64,000 nt of DNA from Candidatus Methanoperedens sp. (GTDB lineage: Archaea > Halobacteriota > Methanosarcinia > Methanosarcinales > Methanoperedenaceae). The stretch spans positions 62,001 through 126,000 of the forward strand of contig VEPM01000006.1 in the NCBI GenBank assembly GCA_012026795.1. Direction: 5' to 3'. The notes beneath the pieces were generated by a model. It was not told the origin of the DNA. It saw nothing but the letters and a program-made list of their open reading frames with translations, and ran no database searches. Below, piece by piece: positions 56,212 to 64,000 of the stretch (position 1 is its first letter; each line of letters begins with the position of its first letter). The position numbers were made by a program, and so were the translations under genes.

Positions 56212-57009
56212 TCACAATACCTCATCCATGCTTCCGCTCCTGAAACACATGAGATCAAGCGTAACATAAGAAAATCCAAGCCTTTTAAACTCAATAGAAA
56301 CCGCATCGCGCATTTCCACCAGGCGCGCCATCTCCTCCGGCGCGATCTCGACGCGGGCTAATCCGGCATGGTCGCGCACACGTACCACATTGAATCCGCG
56401 GTCACGAAGATAATTTTCGGCAGCTCCTACGCGCCTTAAAGCATCAGCCGTGATCATCTGTCCATAGGGGAAGCGGGAAGAAAGGCATGCCATCGAAGGC
56501 TTATCTGCCACAGATAAACCAAGTTTCCGGGCAATCTCCCTGATCTCTTCCTTTGTGACCTTAAATTCCACAAAAGGATTACAGATCTCCTCTTCAATGA
56601 CAGCCCTGTGGCCTGGCCTGTGGTTTTTCAGGTCAGAAATATTTGTTCCTTCTATAATAGTTTTTATATCATGCTCTGCTGCTATTTTTTTTAGCTCCCT
56701 TATAAGTCCCTTTTTGCAGTGATAACATCTATCCACGGGATTTTCTGCAAATCCGGGCTCGCCAAGTTCATCGTAGCATATAATCTTATGTGAAATCCCG
56801 ATCTCTCTTGCTACTGCTTTTGCGTGATCAAGCTCACCTGGGGCAAGTGTCTGTGAATCTGCTGTGACAGCAATTGCTTTTTCTCCAAGTGCCCTGAATG
56901 CCAGTGCTGCAAGGACGGAGCTATCCACGCCGCCTGAAAATGCAATAAGAACGCTGCCTTTTTCTGCAATATCCGCCAGAATAGACTGTACTTTTTCATC
57001 AATTGACAT
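56212..57009 (-). CDS. larE: LarE-family ATP-dependent sacrificial sulfur transferase
   Basis: PP-loop enzyme of 265 residues. The N-terminal ATP loop is AFSGGVDSSVLAAL (residues 23-36) and MACLSSRFPYG contains Cys175, aligned with the cysteine that LarE gives up as sulfur donor when making the nickel-pincer cofactor of lactate racemase. NPVDRCYHCKKGL and LKNHRPGHRAVIEE are further family motifs. LarB, LarC and LarA are not in the window; LarE-like proteins also occur without them. Possible link to the D-lactate-dehydrogenase-like protein (23599). Separated by a 318-base gap from purM. Confidence 0.9.
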   Translation of the reverse strand: MSIDEKVQSILADIAEKGSVLIAFSGGVDSSVLAALAFRALGEKAIAVTADSQTLAPGELDHAKAVAREIGISHKIICYDELGEPGFAENPVDRCYHCKKGLIRELKKIAAEHDIKTIIEGTNISDLKNHRPGHRAVIEEEICNPFVEFKVTKEEIREIARKLGLSVADKPSMACLSSRFPYGQMITADALRRVGAAENYLRDRGFNVVRVRDHAGLARVEIAPEEMARLVEMRDAVSIEFKRLGFSYVTLDLMCFRSGSMDEVL

Positions 57010-57327
57010 TGTGATAACAACAATCCGAAAAGATGTAAGCGTTTCTATGAAACTATTGAAAATATGTAACTACTGATTAGAATGTTTTCCATATGAAATG
57101 CAGGTAAAACAGTAAACATATTTCGAAAGAATGACATTAATGTGCTACTATCAATATCTATCATTCATGTTAGATTCTGAATCGATAGTGAGTGGCTAAT
57201 TTCATGCACAATTTTTCCATCATAATAATGTTTATCATTATTTAATTTTCCATGAGAAATAAAGGGGTTAAAATAATAATAAAAATGAAAAATGATTATA
57301 TGACGGTCACGAAATATGATTGACATT
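57010..57327. other. Intergenic 318 bases between purM and larE
   Basis: AT-rich. An inverted repeat AATAATG, spacer TTTAT, CATTATT (57224-57242) is the only structure seen; it may end the purM transcript or be part of the larE promoter. No reading frame with support. Confidence 0.4.
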
Positions 57328-58320
57328 TCATTTAATTTCCAACCCTTTCACATATATCCCTTCATCCACAATTTCCCCTACTACTTTTCCACCCGACATC
57401 TTTGCCACATTTTTTGCATCTTTTCCGGGAATTACAACAACAAAACCCATACCCATATTGAATGTTTTATACATTTCAAGGTCTTCCACTTCTCCTTCTT
57501 CCTGCAGGAACCTGAATATCGGCTGGGGTTCCAGTGGATCATTGATGTCAAATCCATATTTTGTGATGCGGTGAAGTTTCATAAGCCCGCTTCCGGTAAT
57601 ATGGGCAAGCCCATGAATATCGAACTTTTTTGCCGCATCCAGTATTTCCATATAGATCCTGGTAGGCACCAGTAATTCATCCCCTATGGTGTTCTCTTCA
57701 TTGTATGGAAACGGATCATGATATGAATGACCCGCATCTTTTATGATCCTTCGTACGAGGGAATATCCATTACTGTGAACACCATTTGATGGTATCCCGA
57801 CAATGGCATCACCTGTTTCGATCCTCTCTCCTGTGATCACTCTGTCTTTTTGGACCATCCCCAGGCATGTTCCTGCCAGGTCAAAGCCATTAATAATATC
57901 CGGCAGGGTCGCAGTTTCCCCTCCTACGATGGTCATCCTTGATATCTCGGCGCCTTTTGCAAGTCCTTCCCCGATTTGTCCCATGATTTCATTATTGGGC
58001 TCATGTATGGCGATATAGTCCACAAATGCAAGAGGCTCTATCCCCATGGCCAGGAGGTCGTTCACATTCATGGCGATGCAGTCAATCCCGATTGTGTTCC
58101 ATCTTTTCATTTCATTTGCGATCAGCACCTTTGAACCCACACCGTCTGTAGTCAGTGCAAGAGCATATTCCCCAAAATCAATAAGACCCGCATAATGGCC
58201 AACATCTGTTATCGGGGCGCCACGACCTTTGCGTTTATAAGTAAGATGTTTTGCAAGGGCAGCTATTGCCCGGTTTTCCGTATCGATATCAACGCCTGCT
58301 TTTGCATAAGTTAACGCCAT
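57328..58320 (-). CDS. purM: Phosphoribosylformylglycinamidine cyclo-ligase
   Basis: PurM (AIR synthase), 330 residues, ATP-dependent closure of the imidazole ring in purine synthesis. Motifs are TYAKAGVDIDTENRAI, LALTTDGVGSKVLIANEM, IGIDCIAMNVNDLLAMGIEP, MTIVGGETATLPDI and GIPSNGVHSNGYSLVRRII, then HGLAHITGSGLMKLHRI. Single gene. A minus-strand TATA box (TTTATATAG, about 58438-58446) and a 7-bp inverted repeat (58412-58432) lie upstream. Confidence 0.97.
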   Translation of the reverse strand: MALTYAKAGVDIDTENRAIAALAKHLTYKRKGRGAPITDVGHYAGLIDFGEYALALTTDGVGSKVLIANEMKRWNTIGIDCIAMNVNDLLAMGIEPLAFVDYIAIHEPNNEIMGQIGEGLAKGAEISRMTIVGGETATLPDIINGFDLAGTCLGMVQKDRVITGERIETGDAIVGIPSNGVHSNGYSLVRRIIKDAGHSYHDPFPYNEENTIGDELLVPTRIYMEILDAAKKFDIHGLAHITGSGLMKLHRITKYGFDINDPLEPQPIFRFLQEEGEVEDLEMYKTFNMGMGFVVVIPGKDAKNVAKMSGGKVVGEIVDEGIYVKGLEIK

Positions 58321-58411
58321 ACGGGCTTTAATAAGAGTGATTGCATAAAGATTTTATGATTGCGAGCAGGCGTTGGATAGGTGTGTGTGGGAGTGACATA
58401 AAAAATATGCC

Positions 58412-58432
58412 TGCTCATACTTATGATGAGCA
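58412..58432. promoter_or_regulatory. Operator-like inverted repeat upstream of purM
   Basis: TGCTCAT, seven-base spacer, ATGAGCA: a perfect 7-bp inverted repeat 92-112 bases before the purM start and just downstream of the presumed minus-strand TATA box, where the transcription start would fall. The position suits a repressor site. Confidence 0.45.
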
Positions 58433-58545
58433 CAATACTATATAAATATTTTGGTTGTTGTTAATTATTAATCCATAACTTAGCCTCAGTCCTACGACAT
58501 TATGGTTCATCTACGAACCTGTTCAGCTCAATTTATCGCAAAAAT

Positions 58546-59205
58546 CTACTGGAACCCCAGTGTATCTTCTATCCTGCTTATCTCAGGGCTGGTGGTTTCT
58601 TCGCCGACCACATAGCCTTTACAATTGGCAAGAATACCTGAACCAACCAGGGGAGAACCAAAATTAACCGTTCCTATATTGACTGGTAGTTTGAACAGTT
58701 CTTCAATTACCGATATTTCGGCAGGACTTGATTTAGGATGAACAAGTACACCTTTGTTTGTGGCTATACCTGCCATTCCAACGGTCTTTAAACCGCCAAG
58801 AGTGCCTCTCCGGACTTCAACCTCGAGAGTTCTCTGGATTATTTTGATGGACTTTTCAGAAAGGTCAGGATGAACAAGGGCAGCCGTATCATTGGCTAAA
58901 ATAAGGTTTCCTGCTGCGTTGTGTTCTTCGGTTAACCTTGCTGCTTTGATATGTTTCCTTATAGCCCTGATCTCTTTTTCCAGGACAAAACCTGCTACCA
59001 TCATCCCGCTATTGTTTCCCCGCATCAATGAACCTATGATGGAACTTCCGCTTACAGCAGTACGGCATGCTGTAACACCAAGTGATTCTTCCAGTTCCCC
59101 TATGATTTCATCAGATGCATCATAAGGTACAAAAACAAATTCATCCGTACACGTTGCAAAAACGCCCAGTACGGGGCTGCCTGAAATATTCAATTTACGT
59201 TTCAA
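58546..59205 (-). CDS. eif6: Translation initiation factor aIF6
   Basis: aIF6, 219 residues, the five-fold pseudo-symmetric ribosome anti-association factor that binds the large subunit. It shows the repeated VGTACRTAVSGSS-type motif (VTACRTAVSGSSIIGSLMRG), NSGMMVAGFVL, then IATNKGVLVHPKSSPAEI and VGSGILANCKGYVVG. Follows rpl31e by 18 bases in the order L39e-L31e-aIF6 shared by many euryarchaea. Confidence 0.96.
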   Translation of the reverse strand: MKRKLNISGSPVLGVFATCTDEFVFVPYDASDEIIGELEESLGVTACRTAVSGSSIIGSLMRGNNSGMMVAGFVLEKEIRAIRKHIKAARLTEEHNAAGNLILANDTAALVHPDLSEKSIKIIQRTLEVEVRRGTLGGLKTVGMAGIATNKGVLVHPKSSPAEISVIEELFKLPVNIGTVNFGSPLVGSGILANCKGYVVGEETTSPEISRIEDTLGFQ

Positions 59206-59223
59206 CTAGGCCCCAAAAAAAAT

Positions 59224-59487
59224 TTATTCCGGGGCGAGTTCAGCCTGAACGCCACCGGCTTCGAACTTGACCGCCCTTACTCTTAATTTCAATGGCGGTT
59301 TCATTGAGCCTCTCTCCCAGAGTTTCTCGTTGATGGTCTTGTCGATCTTGACCTCGTCAAGTTCTGTCTTCAGGTGTTTCCCAAGATATGCTCTTACTTT
59401 CCTGACTGCGCATTCTGCTCTTTTCCAGCGCGGAACTTTCCTTGCATCCGAAAGGGGAATAGTATAAATTCTTTCAATATCTGCCAT
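59224..59487 (-). CDS. rpl31e: Ribosomal protein L31e
   Basis: Archaeal/eukaryotic L31e, 87 residues: [40 protein letters not shown] and [20 protein letters not shown] are classic. ATG 59487 (MADIER) is used rather than the frame start three codons earlier. It lies between L39e (10 bases upstream) and aIF6. Part of the peptide exit-tunnel rim. Confidence 0.97.
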   Translation of the reverse strand: MADIERIYTIPLSDARKVPRWKRAECAVRKVRAYLGKHLKTELDEVKIDKTINEKLWERGSMKPPLKLRVRAVKFEAGGVQAELAPE

Positions 59488-59497
59488 AATAATCACT

Positions 59498-59650
59498 TTA
59501 AACCTTAAGTGTGCTTCTTCTCCAGTTGCGTCTCTTCGGGTGGGTCATTACATTTCTCTTGGTCTTTACAATAACCCATGCCGGGAGGCGCTGGTTCTGA
59601 TTCTGGTGTTTTGCCAGTCTTTTCTTCTTTGCTTTTGTCCTTTGAGTCAT
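59498..59650 (-). CDS. rpl39e: Ribosomal protein L39e, 50 aa
   Basis: A 50-residue basic protein: [40 protein letters not shown] and ending [10 protein letters not shown], an unmistakable L39e with all its Arg/Lys-rich sequence and Trp residues. Stop TAA at 59500-59498, ten bases before rpl31e. Another frame over the same DNA (59505-59702) is a false call. First gene of the L39e-L31e-aIF6 operon; a TATA-like TATAAATAAG (59722-59731, minus strand) lies about 75 bases upstream. Confidence 0.97.
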   Translation of the reverse strand: MTQRTKAKKKRLAKHQNQNQRLPAWVIVKTKRNVMTHPKRRNWRRSTLKV

Positions 59651-59716
59651 AAGAATTCACCGGATAATCTGGAATTGGAATACCCTGTACGTCTTGATAC
59701 ATTGATAAAGCTTTTG

Positions 59717-59733
59717 GATACTTATTTATACCC
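59717..59733. promoter_or_regulatory. Bidirectional TATA region between rpl39e and HMGR
   Basis: In the 118 bases between the two divergent starts, GGATACTTATTTATACC reads TATAAATA on the minus strand and TATTTATA on the plus strand. It could be the TATA box for the ribosomal operon (leader about 50 bases) and for HMG-CoA reductase (leader about 15). No second clear box is seen. Confidence 0.4.
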
Positions 59734-59768
59734 TCCTGCCATCTAAAATCCTCTTGCGGGTAATATAA

Positions 59769-61043
59769 ATGGCAAAAACATCAAAGATATCAGGTTTTTA
59801 TAAGCAGAGCCCGGAAGAAAGGCTCAAAATAGTGTCCGAATTTTCAGGTCTCTCTGAAGAAGAAGCATCATGCATAGGCGCAACTGGCGCGCTTTCACTT
59901 GATGCCGCTGACCGGATGGTGGAAAACCTCATTGGGGTTATGGAAGTACCGATGGGTATTGCTGTGAATTTCCGGATTAATGGCAGGGATTATCTTATTC
60001 CTATGGCTATTGAAGAACCTTCAGTCATAGCCGCAGCGAGCAATGCGGCGAAGATGGCGCGGGAAGGCGGGGGATTCACAACGAGCAGCACAGGTCCTGT
60101 TATGATGGGGCAGATACAGGCTGTCGGGATAAAAGACCCGAACGGCGCAAGACTGAATATCCTTGAGAAAAAAGATGAAATAATCAGGCGCGCAAATGAT
60201 GTTGACCCGATACTTGTTAAATTCGGCGGAGGCGCAAAGGATGTGGAAGTCAGGGTGATTGACACGCCTTCCGGGAAAATGCTCATAACGCACCTTGTGG
60301 TGGATTGCAGGGATGCCATGGGTGCAAATGCCGTGAATACGATGGCCGAAACTGTGGCGCCTTATATTGAGGAACTCACGGGAGGGCGCGTGTACCTGAG
60401 GATTATTTCAAATTTTGCAGATAAACGTTTGATGAGGGCAAAAGCGGTTTTCCCGAAAGAGGCAATAGGTGGAGAAGAAGTTGTAGACGGTATCCTTGCA
60501 GCATATCATTTTGCTGCAGGCGACCCGTACAGGGCAGCGACCCATAACAAAGGTATCATGAACGGGGTCTCAGCAGCGGTGCTTGCTACAGGCAATGATA
60601 CAAGGGCAATAGAAGCCGGAGCGCATGTTTACGCATCGCGAAGCGGAGTTTACCGTCCTCTCTCGTGCTATGAGAAAAATGCAAATGGCGATCTTGTCGC
60701 AACAATAGAAATGCCAATGGCCGTAGGTCTTGTGGGCGGAGCAACAAAGACAAACCCGATAGCGCGCGCAGCTGTAAAGATCCTTGGAGTAAAGTCAGCT
60801 ACAGAAATGGGAGAGGTATTTGCGGCTCTCGGTCTTGCCCAGAATTTCGCAGCAATGCGTGCGCTTGCTACAGAAGGTATCCAGAGGGGTCATATGGGGC
60901 TTCACTCAAGGAATGTGGCGATCCAGGCAGGTGCAACCGGTGACCTGGTGGATCAAATAGCCGATATTATGGTCAGGGAAAAGAAGGTAAGGGCTGATAG
61001 GGCAAAGGAACTGCTGGATGAGATGATGGAAAAAAGGAAATAA
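59769..61043 (+). CDS. hmgA: Hydroxymethylglutaryl-CoA reductase, class II
   Basis: HMG-CoA reductase, 424 residues, making mevalonate for archaeal isoprenoid lipids. Motifs are [20 protein letters not shown] (active-site Glu), [73 protein letters not shown] and [10 protein letters not shown] with the catalytic His. Length and the [17 protein letters not shown] form place it in class II, the bacterial-type form that Archaeoglobus and some methanogens use. Convergent with the 46-residue frame and the lipoprotein gene. Confidence 0.93.
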   Translation: MAKTSKISGFYKQSPEERLKIVSEFSGLSEEEASCIGATGALSLDAADRMVENLIGVMEVPMGIAVNFRINGRDYLIPMAIEEPSVIAAASNAAKMAREGGGFTTSSTGPVMMGQIQAVGIKDPNGARLNILEKKDEIIRRANDVDPILVKFGGGAKDVEVRVIDTPSGKMLITHLVVDCRDAMGANAVNTMAETVAPYIEELTGGRVYLRIISNFADKRLMRAKAVFPKEAIGGEEVVDGILAAYHFAAGDPYRAATHNKGIMNGVSAAVLATGNDTRAIEAGAHVYASRSGVYRPLSCYEKNANGDLVATIEMPMAVGLVGGATKTNPIARAAVKILGVKSATEMGEVFAALGLAQNFAAMRALATEGIQRGHMGLHSRNVAIQAGATGDLVDQIADIMVREKKVRADRAKELLDEMMEKRK

Positions 61044-61050
61044 TAGGCTT

Positions 61051-61191
61051 TTATCCACGCAATCTCTTCTGTACCTTCTCATTTGTTAATTCGGCAAGCG
61101 CATTAGATGCAACCCATTTAGCTGTCTTTGAATCTATTTTCAGTATCTCCTTTGCAGTTTCAATTGCACTCCAAATATCAGTTCCACCCAT
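61051..61191 (-). CDS. 46-aa frame, possible gene fragment
   Basis: A 46-residue frame reading MGGTDIWSAIETAKEILKID, then KTAKWVASNALAELTNEKVQ and ending KRLRG, overlapping the last 14 bases of the beta-propeller gene on the same strand. The helical WVASNALAELTNEKV is reminiscent of the last repeat of DNA alkylation repair/HEAT-like proteins, so it may be a C-terminal fragment of a lost gene, or a genuine micro-gene. No ribosome site stands out. Confidence 0.4.
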   Translation of the reverse strand: MGGTDIWSAIETAKEILKIDSKTAKWVASNALAELTNEKVQKRLRG

Positions 61192-63367
61192 ACTCATTGT
61201 ACAGGTTCTTCGAGAACGGCAGATCGATGCTGTTTATCCCGCTGATATCCTTAAGATCATTCATCATAACCTTTCTTGCGGATATCGTGTAGAGCACATC
61301 ATCCATGAATAATGACCTGCGAACTGCGCCTGGTGAATTCCAGTAATAATATTGCTCCTCGAAATCATCGAAGTGCGATATCTTGCCCTTGAGCTTGAAG
61401 CCGTTTGGGGTCAAATCGAATACATAAGCGCCCTGCCATACTTTTTCCCTGGAATAGCCATACCTGCTGTCAAATTGCCCTTTCTCCGTGACCTCCCTGA
61501 TTGGAATCACAAGCAGATTCTTCTTCTTATCAAAGAGGAATGCCTTATGGTCACGAAGTGCCTCGGAATCCGTTCCGGCTTTTCCGATTTCATAAGTATC
61601 TATCTGTTTTGGATTATTGACATCAGATACATCAAAGAGCGACACTTTCACACCTTTTATCGACACGCCGCCCCACTCATTCTCGGCGGTTTCTTTACCA
61701 ACCCCGATTATATGGTTTTCATCATACGGGTGCAGGTAATCTGAGAATCCTGGAATCTTGAGCTGGCCAAGCACTTGCGGTTTACCGGGGTCTTTGAGGT
61801 CTATCACGAACAACGGGTCCATTCTCTTGAATGTCACCATGTATAGCCTGTCCCCGATGAATCGTGTGGAGTATATTCTTTCATCCTGAGCTATTTTTTC
61901 AAGTTTCCCCGCAATTTTAAGATCGCTATCAAGGACATATACGTTATTGTACTGGGTGTTGCTGTTCTGTGTCCAGAACTGCGAAGTGGTGGCAACCCTG
62001 AAATAATCCCCGGATTCATCCATGGAGAACTGGTTCAGAAGGCTTCCCGGCACTTCGCCTTTAGTCTTATATTCGATAGCGCCATTTTCAATACCTATTT
62101 TCTGGATGACCGTCTTTTCCCTTTCCTGTGCGAGTTTTATTTCATATTCTTCAACTGCTTTCCGGACATCTTCCTGGTATTGTTGTTTTTCTTTTTCCGT
62201 CATCCTGTTGAAAGTATCTTCAAGAATGGATGATATTTTATCCCATTTCTCATGCTGGCCAAGGTTACTGTTCTTTATCTCATTTATCTTATTGCGGGCA
62301 TCCTGTGGAAGTAGCGGCAAAACCACCTCATAGAACCGTTCCTCACGCTGCGATTCGTAATACAATACGGGCATATTTTTCCTGTAAGTGATGTATATAT
62401 TATTCCGGGAAACATACAAATTGTCAGAATAACCCATCATGAATGTCTTCGCATTGATGCTGTCTGTTTTTTTAATATTGATAGAAGCGATCGTATGGAA
62501 AACGTAATTCTGTTCCGGATTATCAAAGTAATACACATCAGGGGCCATGATCCTGGCTGACCCTTTTCTTATGACAGGCATATCCACGAAATCATTGTAA
62601 TAATAAACCTGATCCTTTGCGATGAAATATACATTATCCCCTATCATCCTTGACTGGAAATAACTGCCACTGACACTGTAATTCGCCACTTCACCGGGAT
62701 TTTTCCTGTTTGAGATATCATATACCAGGGCTACTGTTTTCATAGTGTCTCTTGGCCTTGGCATATAATCATATTCCGGAATACCGTAGACAGTATCAGT
62801 ATCTTCTATGAAAATTAAGAGCCTGTCGCCATTCACGAATATATCCTTTGGCCTTCCCTCGATCAATGTGGAGGAAAGGATTTTTGATTCAGATGCAGGA
62901 AATGCATCCAGGATAACAAGCCTGTTCTGGGCAATAACATAGATATATTTTCCATCGTTCTTCACAAAATCAGCCTCATCCACGCCCTCAACCTGGATAT
63001 TTGTTTTTGAATAAGCCGTTGCTGTGTCCCCGGAAGGGGCTTGAATGCTCTTTGTTTCTCCGTTAGGAACAGCTGCCGCTGGCACGGCCGTTGCCCTTCC
63101 CATTCCTGATTCTGCAATTGCAAGATCCCTTCCCATCCAGAAACCACCGGATGCACCTGTACTTTGCGAACTTGCTTTCAGATATTCCCGCAATTCGTAT
63201 GCTGATGAGAATTTCTTCAATTCCTGAGTTGACCCGGGAATCGTGGAGATTGTAATGTTCCCGGTATTATTTTCCTCATCTATTGTTTTCATGTCCTGCC
63301 AGACGCACCCGCTAAAAATCGCAATGCTTGTCATTAATAATATCAGAATTACTACTTTTTTGTTCAT
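61178..63367 (-). CDS. Beta-propeller domain lipoprotein
   Basis: A 729-residue exported protein with a lipoprotein-type signal (MNKKVVILILLMTSIAIFSG with Cys21 as lipid site). The body matches the archaeal/bacterial 'beta-propeller domain-containing' family (PF09826-like): VEGVDEADFVKNDGKYIYVI, ILDAFPASESKIL, DRLYMVTFKRMDPLFVIDLK, HPYDENHIIGVGKETAENEW and LRDHKAFLFDKKKNLLVIPI. The linker after the signal is acidic and Ser/Thr-rich. A helical insertion (about residues 360-430, EKEKQQYQEDVRKAVEEYEI) interrupts the blades. Ends overlapping the 46-aa frame. Extracytoplasmic role unknown. Confidence 0.88.
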   Translation of the reverse strand: MNKKVVILILLMTSIAIFSGCVWQDMKTIDEENNTGNITISTIPGSTQELKKFSSAYELREYLKASSQSTGASGGFWMGRDLAIAESGMGRATAVPAAAVPNGETKSIQAPSGDTATAYSKTNIQVEGVDEADFVKNDGKYIYVIAQNRLVILDAFPASESKILSSTLIEGRPKDIFVNGDRLLIFIEDTDTVYGIPEYDYMPRPRDTMKTVALVYDISNRKNPGEVANYSVSGSYFQSRMIGDNVYFIAKDQVYYYNDFVDMPVIRKGSARIMAPDVYYFDNPEQNYVFHTIASINIKKTDSINAKTFMMGYSDNLYVSRNNIYITYRKNMPVLYYESQREERFYEVVLPLLPQDARNKINEIKNSNLGQHEKWDKISSILEDTFNRMTEKEKQQYQEDVRKAVEEYEIKLAQEREKTVIQKIGIENGAIEYKTKGEVPGSLLNQFSMDESGDYFRVATTSQFWTQNSNTQYNNVYVLDSDLKIAGKLEKIAQDERIYSTRFIGDRLYMVTFKRMDPLFVIDLKDPGKPQVLGQLKIPGFSDYLHPYDENHIIGVGKETAENEWGGVSIKGVKVSLFDVSDVNNPKQIDTYEIGKAGTDSEALRDHKAFLFDKKKNLLVIPIREVTEKGQFDSRYGYSREKVWQGAYVFDLTPNGFKLKGKISHFDDFEEQYYYWNSPGAVRRSLFMDDVLYTISARKVMMNDLKDISGINSIDLPFSKNLYNEYGWN

Positions 63368-63599
63368 TTGCTATCACCTGCTTGATAATATCATACCGCC
63401 TGATGATAAATATATCTTTGACTTCGAATTGAATTGGAGTTATAGATTTACTGATATTTTCCAGTGGAAATCATGGGGTATATGATAATAATCATTATAA
63501 TATGAGTTTCTTGCTATCTCTTAGGAGATGAATTGTCAGGTATATGCAGCAATTCATAGCACAGGTATTTTTTTGTATATCTTAAGAAATACAAGGAAT

Positions 63600-64000
63600 A
63601 TGCGTTTTGACCTGCATATCCATTCAAATCATTCCTCAGACAGCGGATTGACTATCGATGATATCCTGAGAAGGGCTGTGGAAAAGGATCTGGACGGGAT
63701 CGCAATATGCGACCACAATACTATAACCGGGAATTTTCTTGCCCGCAAGCGTGCAAAGGATTTGAATCTTCCATTGATGGTTATTCCTGGCATAGAAGTA
63801 TCAACCACGCAGGGTCATCTTATCGTACTGGGGGCAAGGGGGAGCATTCCCCCGGATCTTTCCCCTCAGGAGACGATCAGTATTGCAAGACAACTCGGAG
63901 GCGTTATAATAGCAGCGCATCCTTTTAAGACCAGGAGCCTGGGTAATGTGAAAGGGCTTGATGTTGATGCAATTGAGACATTCAATTCAAGATGCATATT
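63600..64000 (+). CDS. PHP-domain metal-dependent phosphoesterase, 5' part
   Basis: The first 133 codons of a PHP-domain protein that runs off the window. Visible motifs are FDLHIHSNHSSDSGLTI (two His for metal), IAICDHNTITG, VIPGIEVSTTQGH and GGVIIAAHPFK, in the right order for the PHP superfamily (polymerase/histidinol-phosphatase or 3',5'-nucleotide phosphatase type). Start ATG follows AAGGAAT, a fair ribosome site. Confidence 0.85.
   Translation, partial: MRFDLHIHSNHSSDSGLTIDDILRRAVEKDLDGIAICDHNTITGNFLARKRAKDLNLPLMVIPGIEVSTTQGHLIVLGARGSIPPDLSPQETISIARQLGGVIIAAHPFKTRSLGNVKGLDVDAIETFNSRCI

Noticed and set aside
59505-59702. A 65-codon minus-strand frame between rpl31e and HMGR
   Set aside because: The real gene in this DNA is L39e in another frame of the same strand.

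Overview
The window is archaeal, from a euryarchaeon most like the Methanosarcinales, and I would guess a Methanoperedens-type (ANME-2d) genome. This rests on gene content, not on a database search. Archaeal markers are ribosomal proteins L39e and L31e, aIF6, a short archaeal TyrRS, RqcH/NEMF, Tsr3, a DUF5814-type helicase, the siroheme-dependent Ahb haem route, a PGF-CTERM surface protein, a DUF1673-like protein, an archaeal type IV pilus cluster and TATA-box promoters. A di-haem peroxidase, a CcmD-like peptide and a sulfite-oxidase-type protein point to cytochrome-rich, redox-active metabolism.

Layout. 1-2.2 kb: CoA-binding protein and a CcmD-like micro-gene, divergent from ahbD and a siroheme decarboxylase subunit. 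2.2-9.6 kb: two KaiC/RecA-like proteins (one with a broken Walker A), divergent from an ATPase / double-TadC platform / giant pilin-like protein operon. 9.7-18.9 kb: gyrB (with a 435-residue HNH intein), a TPR protein, an MNT-HEPN toxin-antitoxin pair, gyrA and an AT-rich DUF4365 protein, all rightward and tightly packed. 19.1-20.0 kb: remains of toxin-antitoxin loci (frameshifted MNT, AbrB antitoxin, gutted VapC). 20.2-26.7 kb: phosphoesterase, aminotransferase, two membrane proteins, and a large FAD/Fe-S D-lactate-dehydrogenase-like protein with an unusual Met/Pro-rich tail. 26.7-30.5 kb: hemL-hemC-cobA-hemD operon (leftward), which would feed uroporphyrinogen III and precorrin-2 to the Ahb enzymes at the left end. 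30.6-37.2 kb: di-haem peroxidase, rqcH, and an ATPase + TPR pair resembling a split STAND system. 37.2-40.5 kb: FtsZ-family protein, a 51-residue protein with a strong Shine-Dalgarno, a 53-bp repeat present twice, a sulfite-oxidase-like protein, and a degraded group II intron/IS66 chimera.

40.5-43.1 kb: sugar nucleotidyltransferase, rpiA, tsr3. 43.1-45.5 kb: a PGF-CTERM surface protein split by a one-base frameshift. 45.7-48.6 kb: Dabb protein, EFR1 ferrodoxin, tyrS, HicAB, DUF433 antitoxin. 48.9-52.8 kb: HNH nuclease, helicase, flavodoxin. 52.8-56.2 kb: hisD, a zinc-ribbon micro-gene coupled to a 29-residue acidic peptide, and a membrane protein joining a DUF1673-like N-terminus to a soluble domain with the WWDYG signature of archaeal oligosaccharyltransferase AglB. 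56.2-64 kb: larE, purM, the L39e-L31e-aIF6 operon, class II HMG-CoA reductase, a beta-propeller lipoprotein and the start of a PHP-domain protein.

The most unusual items are the DUF1673/WWDYG hybrid, the toxin-antitoxin pair inside the gyrase operon, the split ATPase/TPR pair and the pilus locus with its degenerate KaiC protein. No tRNA, rRNA or CRISPR array was seen.
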